Shown here piece by piece: positions 8,716 through 17,916 of a stretch of 64,000 nt of DNA (position 1 is its first letter; each line of letters begins with the position of its first letter). The notes under the pieces are model-generated. The model saw only the letters and a list, made by a program, of their open reading frames with translations, was not told where the DNA came from and searched no databases. This DNA is from Ideonella_A intermedia_A (GTDB taxonomy: Bacteria > Pseudomonadota > Gammaproteobacteria > Burkholderiales > Burkholderiaceae_C): NCBI GenBank assembly GCA_943370175.1, contig CALRPU020000005.1, positions 1-64,000 of the forward strand, given 5' to 3'. The position numbers and the translations under genes were made by a program.

Positions 8716-8879
8716 GGGGCAGTCGACGTGGGTTGAAGGGTCGGTGGGCGTGTCGGGTGAAGGCTCTGTCCACGCGTGTCCAGCGGGGTGTTCATGCTAA
8801 AGCGGATGGTGGCGACCGCCACGTCACGCGGTGCACAATCCAGGATGCCTGGCGACCCGCCAGGACCGAGCTTGCACCC

Positions 8880-9878
8880 ATGATCGACCTCGCTGTGCTC
8901 ACGATGACGGAGATCATCCGTCTGCAGAACCAACTTCAGCAGGAACTGGTTCGCCGTTTTGAACGGCAGGCGCTGCTCGTCTTCTCGGACATCGTGGGTT
9001 CCACCCCGTACTTCGCTCGCTTCGGCGACGCCGCGGGCCGGCAGCTGCAGCAGCTCCATTTCGACTTGTTGGGCAATTGCATCCATCCGGTGCAGGGCCG
9101 CATCGTCGACACGGCGGGCGACGGTGCCTTCTGTGTGTTCCCGAATGCCGACATGGCGGTGCGCGGCATCATCGCCTTCCAGGAGCAGATGGCCCGCGAG
9201 AACACGTCCCGCGGTCGCCACCATCAGCTGCAGGTGCGCGTGGGCATGCACTGGGGCCCGGTGCTGACGGACGGCGTCGAGGTGGCCGGTGATTCGGTCA
9301 ACCTGTGCGCGCGCGTGGCCTCGTCCGCCGAGCCCGGCGAGATTCGCATGACGCGCGAGGTCTTTCAGGAACTGAGCCGCGCCAACCGCCTGAGCTGCCG
9401 CGTGCTGGGCAGCGTCGTGCTGAAGGGCGTGGCCCAGCCGGTGGACGTGCTGGCGCTCGACTGGCGCGATCCGCTGGTGTTTCCGCGCCGCCTGCGCATC
9501 GAGGAGACGACCGAAGAGTTGGTGCTGCCCCAGCAGGACATCGTCACCTTTGGCCGCCTGCCGGAGCACAACGGCGTGCGCGCCAACGACATCGTGCTGT
9601 CCCACCCTGACCCCGAGCTCTCGCGTCAGATCAGCCGCTGGCACTTCGAGCTGCGCCGCTTCGCCGATGGCTTGCGGCTTCGGGCCTTGTCCGACAGCAG
9701 CACCGAGGTCAATGGCTGGCCGGTCGACAAGGGCGCCGACGTGCCCGTGGTGGCCGGCGCGCGCATCCGGGTGGCCGACGCCCTGACCTTGACGCTGGTG
9801 GGTCCGGACGTCATCGACGACGTCGACGACGCGGACTCCACGACGATGTTCCGCCGGCCGCAGCTGCGCGCCAGCTGA
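8880..9878 (+). CDS. Class III nucleotidyl cyclase domain protein with C-terminal FHA domain
   Basis: 332 residues from the ATG at 8880; a longer reading to 8733 has no support. Residues 30-195 form a class III adenylate/guanylate cyclase domain: the metal-binding aspartates are D37 (VFSDIVGST) and D81 (TAGDGAF), and the catalytic N141 and R145 (VNLCAR) are present. The usual substrate-selecting lysine before TxGD is aspartate (D77) and the partner acid is E134, so the nucleotide specificity, or even activity, is open. Residues 220-310 form an FHA domain with FGR at 224-226 and SRWH at 252-255, which would bind phosphothreonine. It ends three bases before the convergent gshA. Confidence 0.88.
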   Translation: MIDLAVLTMTEIIRLQNQLQQELVRRFERQALLVFSDIVGSTPYFARFGDAAGRQLQQLHFDLLGNCIHPVQGRIVDTAGDGAFCVFPNADMAVRGIIAFQEQMARENTSRGRHHQLQVRVGMHWGPVLTDGVEVAGDSVNLCARVASSAEPGEIRMTREVFQELSRANRLSCRVLGSVVLKGVAQPVDVLALDWRDPLVFPRRLRIEETTEELVLPQQDIVTFGRLPEHNGVRANDIVLSHPDPELSRQISRWHFELRRFADGLRLRALSDSSTEVNGWPVDKGADVPVVAGARIRVADALTLTLVGPDVIDDVDDADSTTMFRRPQLRAS

Positions 9879-9881
9879 CGA

Positions 9882-11426
9882 TCAGACCGGCGGCACCAAG
9901 CCTTCACCCAGGCGCCGCGGCGCCAGGTACTCCAGGCGGTACTGCTCGAAAGGCAGGCTGTCCATCGACTCGATGCGTGCCTGCTCGTGCACGGACGCCC
10001 ACGCCAGTTCGGCAAAGGCGTGTTCATCCTGCGCCGACCAGGGCAGGGCGGTGAGCTGCTGGCGCGTGCGCTCCGAGCGGTCGTCGATGAAGGCGAGGTG
10101 GCTGCCGCCGTGCTGGTGCTGCATGCCGTGCAGCACCCGGGCCGAGGGCAAGGTGTGGGGCTGGGCCAGGCGCTCGCGCATCTGGGCGACGGTGTCGCGG
10201 TGGGCCGTGCCCCCCAGGCTGGCGTCCAGCCGCGCGGCGATGGGCACGCATTCGTCGATCAGCGCCGCGGCCCAGTCGCTCAGGCGCACGCGGCCGTCAC
10301 CGCGCTCCAGTTCCAGCCCGGGCTCGCGGCCCTGGGCGGCGGTGCGGTGCTGGTTGCGTGCCAGGGCGGCGATTTCTTGCGGTGTGTCCGGCGGGCTGTT
10401 GCTGAGCAAACAGTGCAGCAGAAACACGTCGAGAAAGTGCGCGGTGGTGGCCGACAGGCCGATGGGCTCGAAGGGGTCGAGGTCCATGCAGCGCACCTCG
10501 ACGTATTCCACGCCGCGCTCGCGCAGTGCGTGCAGCGGCCGTTCGCCGGGGAAGATCACCCGCTTCGGTCGGATCGTGCCGTAGAACTCGTTTTCGATCT
10601 GCAACAGGCTGGTGGCCAGCTGGCGGTAGGCGCCGTCGGGCCCGCGCACGCCGATGGCTTCGTAGGCGGGGTAGCGGCGGGTCAGCGCGTCGTGCAGCGA
10701 GGCGCCATAGCCCGCCAAGCTGTTGTAGCTGACGGCCAGGCTGGCCTGGGCGTCACTTTGATAGCCCAGGCGTCCCATGCGAAGCGAGGTGGCGTGGGGC
10801 AGGTGCAGCCCGCCCTCGCCCAACGGCGTGAGCCCGTGCGGCTGGCCATCGACGAAGCTGGAGCACACCGCCGGCGACGCCCCGAACAGCAACAGCAGCA
10901 AGAACGAATGGCGTCGGAAGTTGCGGATCAGCCCGAAGTAGGCCTCGCTCGACACGCCCGGCATCGACCAGTTGTAGTGGATGCCCGAAATGGTCTGCAT
11001 GCGCCGGCCGTAGCGAAAGCCCAGCCCGGTGCGGTACACGGTCTTGGCCTGGCCGACGTTCGAGCTGCCGTACTGGCCCAAGGGGATCTGGTCGTCTGCC
11101 GGCAGCTTGCACGGCATGCTCGACACCCACAGCCGCTCGTCGCCGGCCGCGTCCAGCACGCGGTACACGCCCTGGTGGATGCGCTGCAGTTCGGCCAGGC
11201 AGTCCGGCACGCTCGCGTGCGCGCCCGTGACCAGCTCGAGCTGGGACTCGCTGAAATCGGTGGTGATGTGCGGGTGGGTCAGCGCGCTGCCCAAAGCCGC
11301 GGGGTGCGGGGTGGTGGCCAGCGCGCCACCCGGGCGAGCGCGCAGGCTTTCCTTCTCGACGCCGCGGCGCATGCCGGTCAACTGTGACTCGGTCAGGCGC
11401 TGCAGGCTGGGGTTCAACAGGGTCAC
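9882..11426 (-). CDS. gshA: Glutamate-cysteine ligase (type I)
   Basis: 514 residues, the length of the enterobacterial-type GshA. The start MTLLNPSLQRLTESQL and the nearby RRGVEKESLR match this class, and the motifs THPHITTDFSESQLELVT and IHYNWSMP, which belong to the ATP and glutamate sites, are present. The enzyme makes gamma-glutamylcysteine, the committed step of glutathione synthesis, in the cytoplasm. gshB is not in the window. It is transcribed away from the amidotransferase-like gene; 206 bases separate the two starts. Confidence 0.95.
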   Translation of the reverse strand: MTLLNPSLQRLTESQLTGMRRGVEKESLRARPGGALATTPHPAALGSALTHPHITTDFSESQLELVTGAHASVPDCLAELQRIHQGVYRVLDAAGDERLWVSSMPCKLPADDQIPLGQYGSSNVGQAKTVYRTGLGFRYGRRMQTISGIHYNWSMPGVSSEAYFGLIRNFRRHSFLLLLLFGASPAVCSSFVDGQPHGLTPLGEGGLHLPHATSLRMGRLGYQSDAQASLAVSYNSLAGYGASLHDALTRRYPAYEAIGVRGPDGAYRQLATSLLQIENEFYGTIRPKRVIFPGERPLHALRERGVEYVEVRCMDLDPFEPIGLSATTAHFLDVFLLHCLLSNSPPDTPQEIAALARNQHRTAAQGREPGLELERGDGRVRLSDWAAALIDECVPIAARLDASLGGTAHRDTVAQMRERLAQPHTLPSARVLHGMQHQHGGSHLAFIDDRSERTRQQLTALPWSAQDEHAFAELAWASVHEQARIESMDSLPFEQYRLEYLAPRRLGEGLVPPV

Positions 11427-11570
11427 GCCCTCTCCTCGGTGTCTTGTGGCCCGAAGTTAGCAGACGATTCGCCTGTCATCCCGAGGTGGGGGCACTGCGT
11501 TGGGCGTTGTGTACCGGCGACACACCGCGCTGATTCTTCGGTTTGAACGGTAAAGCTGCCGGTATTGAAC

Positions 11571-11600
11571 TTGCTGTCGATCTTCCAATCGACCGATAGT
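11571..11600 (+). promoter_or_regulatory. Possible promoter with internal dyad before the amidotransferase-like gene
   Basis: TTGCTG (11571-11576) and GATAGT (11595-11600) are separated by 18 bases and resemble sigma-70 elements. The spacer contains the dyad GTCGAT-N6-ATCGAC (11576-11593), a possible operator. The gene start at 11633 is 32 bases downstream. This is a weak match, and no regulator can be named. Confidence 0.3.
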
Positions 11601-11632
11601 GAGTCCTTCGGACACCGATCTGCCCCACCACG

Positions 11633-12295
11633 ATGTGCCTGATCATCAAGAAGCCCGCTGAACGCCGCATCGCGCCCGACTTCCTTGAGAACGCCTGGCA
11701 GCGCAACAGCCACGGCTGGGGGGCGTTCCACGTCGAAGACGGGCAGGTCGTGTGGGAGCGCGGGATGCACCTGCACGAGCTCATGGCCTACAACGCCCGG
11801 CTGCCGCTGGACCGCGAGGTCTACTTGCACGTTCGCAAGGCCACCTATGGGCCGGTGACCCCCGACTTGGCGCACCCCTACGTGGTCCGCCCGGGCCTGA
11901 TGCTGATGCACAACGGCAGCATCAGCCACCTCGCGCCTCAGGACCCCCAACTCAGCGACACCGCCGAGTTGGCGCGTCTGCTGCGCAACATGCTGGACGG
12001 TTTGAGCGATGAGCAGGCCGAGTCGCTGATTCGGTCCGATGGTTTCGCGCGGCTGACCGCGCCTTTGATCCAAGGCTCGATGGTCGTGCTGTTCGACCGC
12101 CTCGGCGCGGTCCGGCTGGGCCGCGACTGGCATGTGGTGCAGCGGCACGAATGGGATGGCGTGATGCCTGGCATCGAGGTGTCCAACACCCACGCCTGGG
12201 TGCCCAAGTGGGGCCGACCGCCCACCGGCTGGCGTCAGTGGCCCCAGGCGGTGCTGGCCTGGTGGGGGGGACGGCAACGGCGCTCGGCGGCCTGA
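11633..12295 (+). CDS. Class II glutamine amidotransferase-fold (Ntn hydrolase) protein
   Basis: 220 residues. It opens with Met-Cys (MCLIIKKPAERRI), so removal of Met would expose the nucleophilic Cys of an Ntn hydrolase. Other class II amidotransferase features are in order: NSHGWGAF, HVRKATYGPV and LMHNGSIS. There is no synthetase domain, so it is a free-standing glutaminase or amide hydrolase domain of unknown substrate. Proteins of this short kind, starting MCLII-KP, are in my memory common in phages and scattered in bacterial genomes. The C-terminal 40 residues are tryptophan-rich and basic. Confidence 0.78.
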   Translation: MCLIIKKPAERRIAPDFLENAWQRNSHGWGAFHVEDGQVVWERGMHLHELMAYNARLPLDREVYLHVRKATYGPVTPDLAHPYVVRPGLMLMHNGSISHLAPQDPQLSDTAELARLLRNMLDGLSDEQAESLIRSDGFARLTAPLIQGSMVVLFDRLGAVRLGRDWHVVQRHEWDGVMPGIEVSNTHAWVPKWGRPPTGWRQWPQAVLAWWGGRQRRSAA

Positions 12296-12342
12296 GGCCA
12301 ACCTTCACCACAGCGGCAGCCACCGCCGCCACGCGCTGAGCC

Positions 12343-12900
12343 TCAGCGGTCGTCGTTGCGGCGCTGGGTGGCGCGGTGGGTCCACGGGGGCACCGGCGTC
12401 GGCCCGGACCACAGCCCGAGCTGACGGCGACGGGCCGATTGCTCCGCGGCCTCATAGGCCAGGCGGTCCGCCGGCGGCAAATCCCGTGCATAGGCCTTGG
12501 CATGCCAAGCCAGGCCCTGGCGAAGCAACACCAAGCCGCAATCCTGGCCGCCCGCGTCCAACTGGCCCACGGTGCGGCCATGCCGATCGGTGGCGTGCAC
12601 GGTGAGCACCACGTGGCGGCCGAAAGCGCAGGCGTGCAGCGCCCGCCGCGCGTCCAGGCCGTGGGTTTGGCTCATTTCAGGCGCGTCGACCGCCGACAGC
12701 CGCACCACCACGGTGTGTCTGCCTTGCGTCAGGCTCACGGTGTCGCCATCGTGAACGCGTGTGACCGTGCCCACCAGCACCCCATCGGCCTGCACCCGCG
12801 GCGACCACAGCGTGGCGGCGGCGCCGGCCACCGCCAGTCCGAGCGCGAGCCTGACCGCTGCCCACGGGCGTTGGGCGCAAGGTGTTCGGCTCGGCGACAT
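12343..12900 (-). CDS. Thermonuclease-family (SNase-like) exported nuclease
   Basis: 185 residues from the ATG at 12900, chosen because a hydrophobic signal-type segment (VRLALGLAVAGAAATLW) follows directly; a longer frame reaches 13113. The SNase core is present: GTVTRVHDGDTVSL, VVVRLSAVDAPE, and later RHVVLTVHATDRHGRTVGQL and LLRQGLAWH. These contain the Asp and Arg residues of the staphylococcal nuclease active site. The protein probably acts in the periplasm or outside the cell and cuts nucleic acid with calcium. A terminator for the upstream minus-strand genes lies between it and the DUF883 gene. Confidence 0.82.
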   Translation of the reverse strand: MSPSRTPCAQRPWAAVRLALGLAVAGAAATLWSPRVQADGVLVGTVTRVHDGDTVSLTQGRHTVVVRLSAVDAPEMSQTHGLDARRALHACAFGRHVVLTVHATDRHGRTVGQLDAGGQDCGLVLLRQGLAWHAKAYARDLPPADRLAYEAAEQSARRRQLGLWSGPTPVPPWTHRATQRRNDDR

Positions 12901-12964
12901 CGGGGCGGAACGCTGTGAGTGGAGGGTGGCGTGGAGGTGCCAGGATAGCCGGCGCCGGCCCATG

Positions 12965-12996
12965 AAAAAACCCCCGTCGGCATGGGCCAACGGGGG
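12965..12996 (-). terminator. Rho-independent terminator after the DUF883-like gene
   Basis: On the minus strand the stem CCCCCGT / ACGGGGG (12971-12977 with 12990-12996) is followed by a run of six T (12965-12970). It lies 59 bases past the stop of the DUF883-like gene and so ends that transcript before the nuclease gene. Confidence 0.8.
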
Positions 12997-13054
12997 AAGA
13001 TCCCGCGGGGTGCGGGTCAGGTGCCGTGAAACGCAGGGTGGCGCCAGGCCGGGA

Positions 13055-13471
13055 TCACACGTTCTGGCGGTTGCGGCTGGCCCACAGGCTGAACAGACCC
13101 GCCAAGGCCGCACCGGCCGCGGCCGCGATCAGCACCGACTTGACCGGCTGCTCCTGAATCCGCGCGGCGGTGCGCTCGCCAGCCTGTTCGGCACGAAAGC
13201 GCAGCTCGGAGCTGGTGTCGCGGGCCCTTTCGATGCCACGGCGGGCCAAGTCGGCCACGTCGTCGACCACTGCCGCCAACGGGTCGCGGCGCTTGTTGCG
13301 CAGCTCGTCCAGACCGCCGGACAGCGCGTCCAGAGCGTCGTCCGTCACGCGGCGGGTGCTTTCCACGGTGTGCTGTGCGCCGTTCAGGGCGCGGTCGGCC
13401 AGTTGCTCGGCGCCGTTGGCCACCGCTTCGACAACGCCTTGGGGTTCGGCAGAACGCAGGAATGACTTCAT
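13055..13471 (-). CDS. DUF883 (ElaB/YqjD-like) membrane-anchored protein
   Basis: 138 residues. A long amphipathic, helical N-terminal region (residues 1-105) is followed by the family-type ending: RIQEQPVKSVLIAAAAGAA, then a single transmembrane helix and a short basic tail (WASRNRQNV). In the known relatives ElaB and YqjD the C-terminal helix anchors the protein to the inner membrane and the soluble part binds ribosomes in stationary phase. That role is only transferred by family. It follows the small DUF1328 gene by 22 bases, so the two form an operon that ends at the terminator near 12970. Confidence 0.78.
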   Translation of the reverse strand: MKSFLRSAEPQGVVEAVANGAEQLADRALNGAQHTVESTRRVTDDALDALSGGLDELRNKRRDPLAAVVDDVADLARRGIERARDTSSELRFRAEQAGERTAARIQEQPVKSVLIAAAAGAALAGLFSLWASRNRQNV

Positions 13472-13493
13472 GGGGATCTCCTTCAGTTGGGAC

Positions 13494-13658
13494 TCAGGTC
13501 TTGCGGATCAGGCTGATGACAAAGCTGACCACGGCCATGACCACAAACACCACGAACAACACCTTGGCGATGCCAGCCGCGCCGGCGGCGATGCCACCGA
13601 AGCCGAACAGGGCGGCAATCAGGGCGATGACAAAAAACACGACCGCGTAATGCAGCAT
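13494..13658 (-). CDS. DUF1328 small membrane protein
   Basis: 54 residues with a strong GGAGG ribosome-binding site eight bases before the ATG at 13658. It has two hydrophobic helices (YAVVFFVIALIAALFGFGG and IAKVLFVVFVVMAVVSFVI) joined by a glycine-rich turn, and ends in RKT. This is the usual length and pattern of DUF1328 (YtjA-like) proteins, which sit in the inner membrane and are often stress-induced; the function is unknown. It is the first gene of a two-gene unit with the DUF883-like gene. Confidence 0.85.
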   Translation of the reverse strand: MLHYAVVFFVIALIAALFGFGGIAAGAAGIAKVLFVVFVVMAVVSFVISLIRKT

Positions 13659-13854
13659 GGCTACCTCCAGTGATTCGGGGCTTGGGGCCCCGGGTTGCGG
13701 TTGACGCCACGGGGTGGGTGGCGATGGGTTCACTTTAGGCAGTCCGACCGGCGCGCGACATCGGCGTCGACCGCGAGCGTGCGTCGGTGGGCTGGGCAAG
13801 GCGCCGTAGGAAGGGGACTACGCACCAAAGACCGCGCATCAGACGGGCGCGCGC

Positions 13855-13892
13855 CAAAGAAAAAGCCCGCACGGCGAAGGCCGGTGCGGGCT
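13855..13892 (-). terminator. Terminator of the tRNA-Met transcript
   Basis: Minus-strand hairpin AGCCCGCAC / GTGCGGGCT (13864-13872 with 13884-13892) followed by TTTT, C and TTT. It starts 11 bases downstream of the encoded CCA of tRNA-Met, so the tRNA is a single-gene transcript. Confidence 0.85.
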
Positions 13893-13902
13893 GTCTTTGT
13901 TC

Positions 13903-13979
<77 letters not shown>

Positions 13980-13990
13980 TCAAGCCCAAA

Positions 13991-14021
13991 ATTATAGCTC
14001 GGTTTGTGGCACGTGGGCCAA
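13991..14021 (-). promoter_or_regulatory. Promoter of tRNA-Met
   Basis: On the minus strand a perfect TATAAT -10 box (13991-13996) lies 11 bases before the mature tRNA 5' end. A weak -35 candidate, TTGGCC (14016-14021), sits 19 bases upstream of it. Placement fits a very short tRNA leader. Confidence 0.6.
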
Positions 14022-14062
14022 GCCCGCTGTTGTACCCTGATGAGCCTCTTTGATCGGTACCG

Positions 14063-15349
14063 ATGTTCAGCTTCTTCAAACGCAAGGCCGCGGTGACGCC
14101 ACCGCCCGCGGTCGAACCCGCGGCGCTCCCCGTGGCCTTGCCCGATGCCGCCGCGGCGGCGTCGGGAAAGGCCTTCGTGCCGGCCACTGCCGCGGTCGAT
14201 TCAACACCACCAACCCACCCGGCGCCGACCGCGCCGGCCGTGGTCGCGCGGGCACCGACGGGCCCCATCGTCCTGCCGCCCACCAGCGCCCCCAGCGGCT
14301 TGCGCAGCGGCTTGGCCGTTGGCATGACGTCGGGCGCGTTGGCGGACCCGCCGGCCGAGCCACTTGCCGATGCGGCCGAACGTCGGGGCTGGTTCGACAA
14401 GCTGCGCGGCGGGCTGCGCAAGACCGGCAGCGCCATCACCCAGGTGTTCACCGGCACCCGCATCGACGATGCGCTGTATGAGGAACTCGAGACCGCGCTG
14501 CTCGTGGCCGACGCCGGCGTCAAGGCCACCGAGCACCTGCTGGCCGACCTCAAACGCCGCGTCAAGGACGCCAAGGCGACCGAGCCCTTGCAGGTCAAGG
14601 CCTTGCTGGCCGATGCCATCACCGACCTGTTGCAACCACTGGAGCAGCCGGTCGAGGTCGGGCGCCACTCGCCGACCGTGATGATGGTGGTGGGTGTCAA
14701 CGGCGCGGGCAAGACCACCAGCATTGGCAAGCTCACCCGCTACCTCGCTGATCACCGGCAGAAGGTGCTGCTCGCCGCCGCCGACACCTTTCGAGCCGCG
14801 GCGCGCGAGCAGCTGGCCGTGTGGGCCGAGCGCTCGGACGCGGGTGCCGCGGGCCGCACCGTGGCCGACGCCGCACCGGTCGAGTTCGTCAGCCAGGCCG
14901 GTGGCGACCCGTCGTCGGTGAGCTTCGATGCGGTGGTCGCTGGCCGGGCCCGCGGTTGCGACGTGGTGATCGCCGACACCGCCGGGCGCCTGCCCACGCA
15001 GCTCCACCTGATGGAGGAGCTGAAGAAGATCAAGCGCGTGATCACCAAGGCGCAGGGCGATGCGCCGCACGAGGTGCTGCTGGTCATCGACGGCAACACC
15101 GGGCAGAACGCGCTCACCCAGGTCAAGGCATTTGACGAGGCGCTGCAATTGACGGGCTTGATCGTGACCAAGCTGGACGGCACCGCCAAGGGTGGCGTCC
15201 TGGCCGCCATCGCCTTGTGGGGCATCGAACGCGCCAAAGCGAACCCGTCGTGGCGACCCGTGCCGGTTTACTTCATCGGCGTGGGTGAAAAGTTGGAAGA
15301 CCTGCAGACCTTCCGCGCCCGCGAATTTGCGAACGCGCTGCTGGGCTGA
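14063..15349 (+). CDS. ftsY: Signal recognition particle receptor FtsY
   Basis: 428 residues. The first 110 residues are a low-complexity Ala/Pro/Thr region, the usual variable A domain that helps membrane binding. The NG GTPase domain follows: GVNGAGKTTSIGKL (G1), DTFRAAAREQL, DTAGRL (G3) and TKLDGTAKGG (G4), ending in a conserved helix (EDLQTFRAREFANALL). FtsY receives ribosome-SRP complexes at the inner membrane. It is convergent with ffh, its own partner, with 33 bases between the stops. The divergent neighbour upstream is tRNA-Met. Confidence 0.96.
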   Translation: MFSFFKRKAAVTPPPAVEPAALPVALPDAAAAASGKAFVPATAAVDSTPPTHPAPTAPAVVARAPTGPIVLPPTSAPSGLRSGLAVGMTSGALADPPAEPLADAAERRGWFDKLRGGLRKTGSAITQVFTGTRIDDALYEELETALLVADAGVKATEHLLADLKRRVKDAKATEPLQVKALLADAITDLLQPLEQPVEVGRHSPTVMMVVGVNGAGKTTSIGKLTRYLADHRQKVLLAAADTFRAAAREQLAVWAERSDAGAAGRTVADAAPVEFVSQAGGDPSSVSFDAVVAGRARGCDVVIADTAGRLPTQLHLMEELKKIKRVITKAQGDAPHEVLLVIDGNTGQNALTQVKAFDEALQLTGLIVTKLDGTAKGGVLAAIALWGIERAKANPSWRPVPVYFIGVGEKLEDLQTFRAREFANALLG

Positions 15350-15382
15350 GCCCCTCAGCGGGCGCCAGGCGAACGCCGGGGT

Positions 15383-16765
<1,383 letters not shown>

Positions 16766-16779
16766 GGGTGCTGGGGGTT

Positions 16780-16797
16780 GAGTGCGAAAGTACACTC
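16780..16797. promoter_or_regulatory. Dyad in the short ffh / ccs-like divergent spacer
   Basis: GAGTG-N8-CACTC lies in the 37 bases between the two divergent starts. It could be an operator or a hairpin shared by both transcripts. The plus-strand TACACT (16791-16796) is too close to the start at 16803 to be an ordinary -10 box. Confidence 0.25.
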
Positions 16798-16802
16798 GGC
16801 CC

Positions 16803-17627
16803 ATGAGTTTATCTGCCGATGCCGCGGGCTCCCTTGCCACGGTGCTGAGCTTCACCACCGCGCTGGCCCTGGCCGCCTACCTGTTTGGCGCCGCCTTGCC
16901 CACGCAGCGTCAGATTGAGTTGCGCATGTGCCTGGTGGTGGCATGGCTCACGCACGCCGTGGCGATCGTCGCGGACATCACTGGCCTCGGGTTGCCCGAG
17001 ATCGGCGCCCGGTTTGGCTTTGCCCCGGCCCTGTCCGTCACTTTGTGGCTCGTGCTGGCGGTGTACCTGCTGGAAAGCCGCTTTCTTCCGTTGGACCGCG
17101 CGCGGCGGGCCCTGGCCCTGCTCGGCGCGGCCGCGGTCATGCTGGCCTGGCTTTATCCGGGCGAGTTCCGAACCACGGCCGTGTCGCGTTGGGCGCCGCT
17201 GCATTGGGTGCTCGGCATCGCGTCCTATGGCCTGTTTGGCACGGCGGTGCTGCACGCCAGCCTGCTCAATCGCGCCGACCGCCAGATGCGCCTGAAGAAG
17301 CCGGGCGCCGCGGTGGCGCCGCAGGGCCTGCCCCTTTTGCGCCTGGAGCGCCTCACCTTTCGCTTCGTCGAGGCCGGCTTTGTCACCCTCACGGCGGCGG
17401 TGTTGCTGGGTTGGTGGTTCGCCAGCCCTTGGCGTTGGGACCACAAGTCGGTGTTTTCGCTGCTGGGCTGGCTGGTCTTCGCGGGATTGGTGGTAGGGCG
17501 CCGTGTGGCGGGCTGGCGCGGGCCGCACGCCACGCGCTGGCTGTACATCGGCGCGGTGCTGCTGCTGCTGGCCTACGTGGGCTCGCGTTTCGTGGTCGAA
17601 GTGTTGTTGCACCGGCCGGTGGCGTGA
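16803..17627 (+). CDS. Cytochrome c assembly (CcsA/HemX-like) inner-membrane protein
   Basis: 274 residues with about eight hydrophobic segments. It has the pattern of the CcsA/YpjD family, including the conserved HWVLGIASYGLFGTAVLHA region (haem-handling family histidines) and a late WDHKSVFSLLGWLVF segment that corresponds to the WxxKxxFSLLxW motif. Start chosen at ATG 16803 (MSLSADAAG). These proteins are linked to haem delivery or cytochrome c maturation; this short form, beside ffh, is widespread in betaproteobacteria with no proven role. It is followed 16 bases later by the PP0621-like gene. Confidence 0.85.
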   Translation: MSLSADAAGSLATVLSFTTALALAAYLFGAALPTQRQIELRMCLVVAWLTHAVAIVADITGLGLPEIGARFGFAPALSVTLWLVLAVYLLESRFLPLDRARRALALLGAAAVMLAWLYPGEFRTTAVSRWAPLHWVLGIASYGLFGTAVLHASLLNRADRQMRLKKPGAAVAPQGLPLLRLERLTFRFVEAGFVTLTAAVLLGWWFASPWRWDHKSVFSLLGWLVFAGLVVGRRVAGWRGPHATRWLYIGAVLLLLAYVGSRFVVEVLLHRPVA

Positions 17628-17643
17628 CCGCGCCCATGACGCC

Positions 17644-17916
17644 ATGAAGTACCTGGTGCTGGTCCTGATCGTGGTGGCCGTGATCATGCTGACGCGCTGG
17701 TCGCGTCCCAGGCGGGATGCCGAGCGCGCGCCTGACCCGGCGCGGCCGGCACCGGCGCCGGCGCCGGCCGCGATTCCCGCTGAGGCGATGCTGGCCTGCG
17801 CCCATTGCGGTGTCCATCTGCCTCGGGGCGAGGCTTTGCCCGGCCGCAGCGGGGTTTACTGCAGCGCCGCCCATCAGGCCCTGCACGACGCCAAGGCCCC
17901 CCAGGACCATGAGTGA
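17644..17916 (+). CDS. PP0621-family small protein
   Basis: 90 residues: one N-terminal hydrophobic helix (MKYLVLVLIVVAVIMLTRW), a Pro/Ala linker, then a small Cys/His module with CAHCGVHLPRGEAL and YCSAAHQALH. This zinc-ribbon-like ending, CxxC plus C and H, matches PP0621-like proteins that sit just before pilS in related genomes. Function unknown. Its last codons overlap the start of pilS by eight bases, so the two are translated together. Confidence 0.82.
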   Translation: MKYLVLVLIVVAVIMLTRWSRPRRDAERAPDPARPAPAPAPAAIPAEAMLACAHCGVHLPRGEALPGRSGVYCSAAHQALHDAKAPQDHE

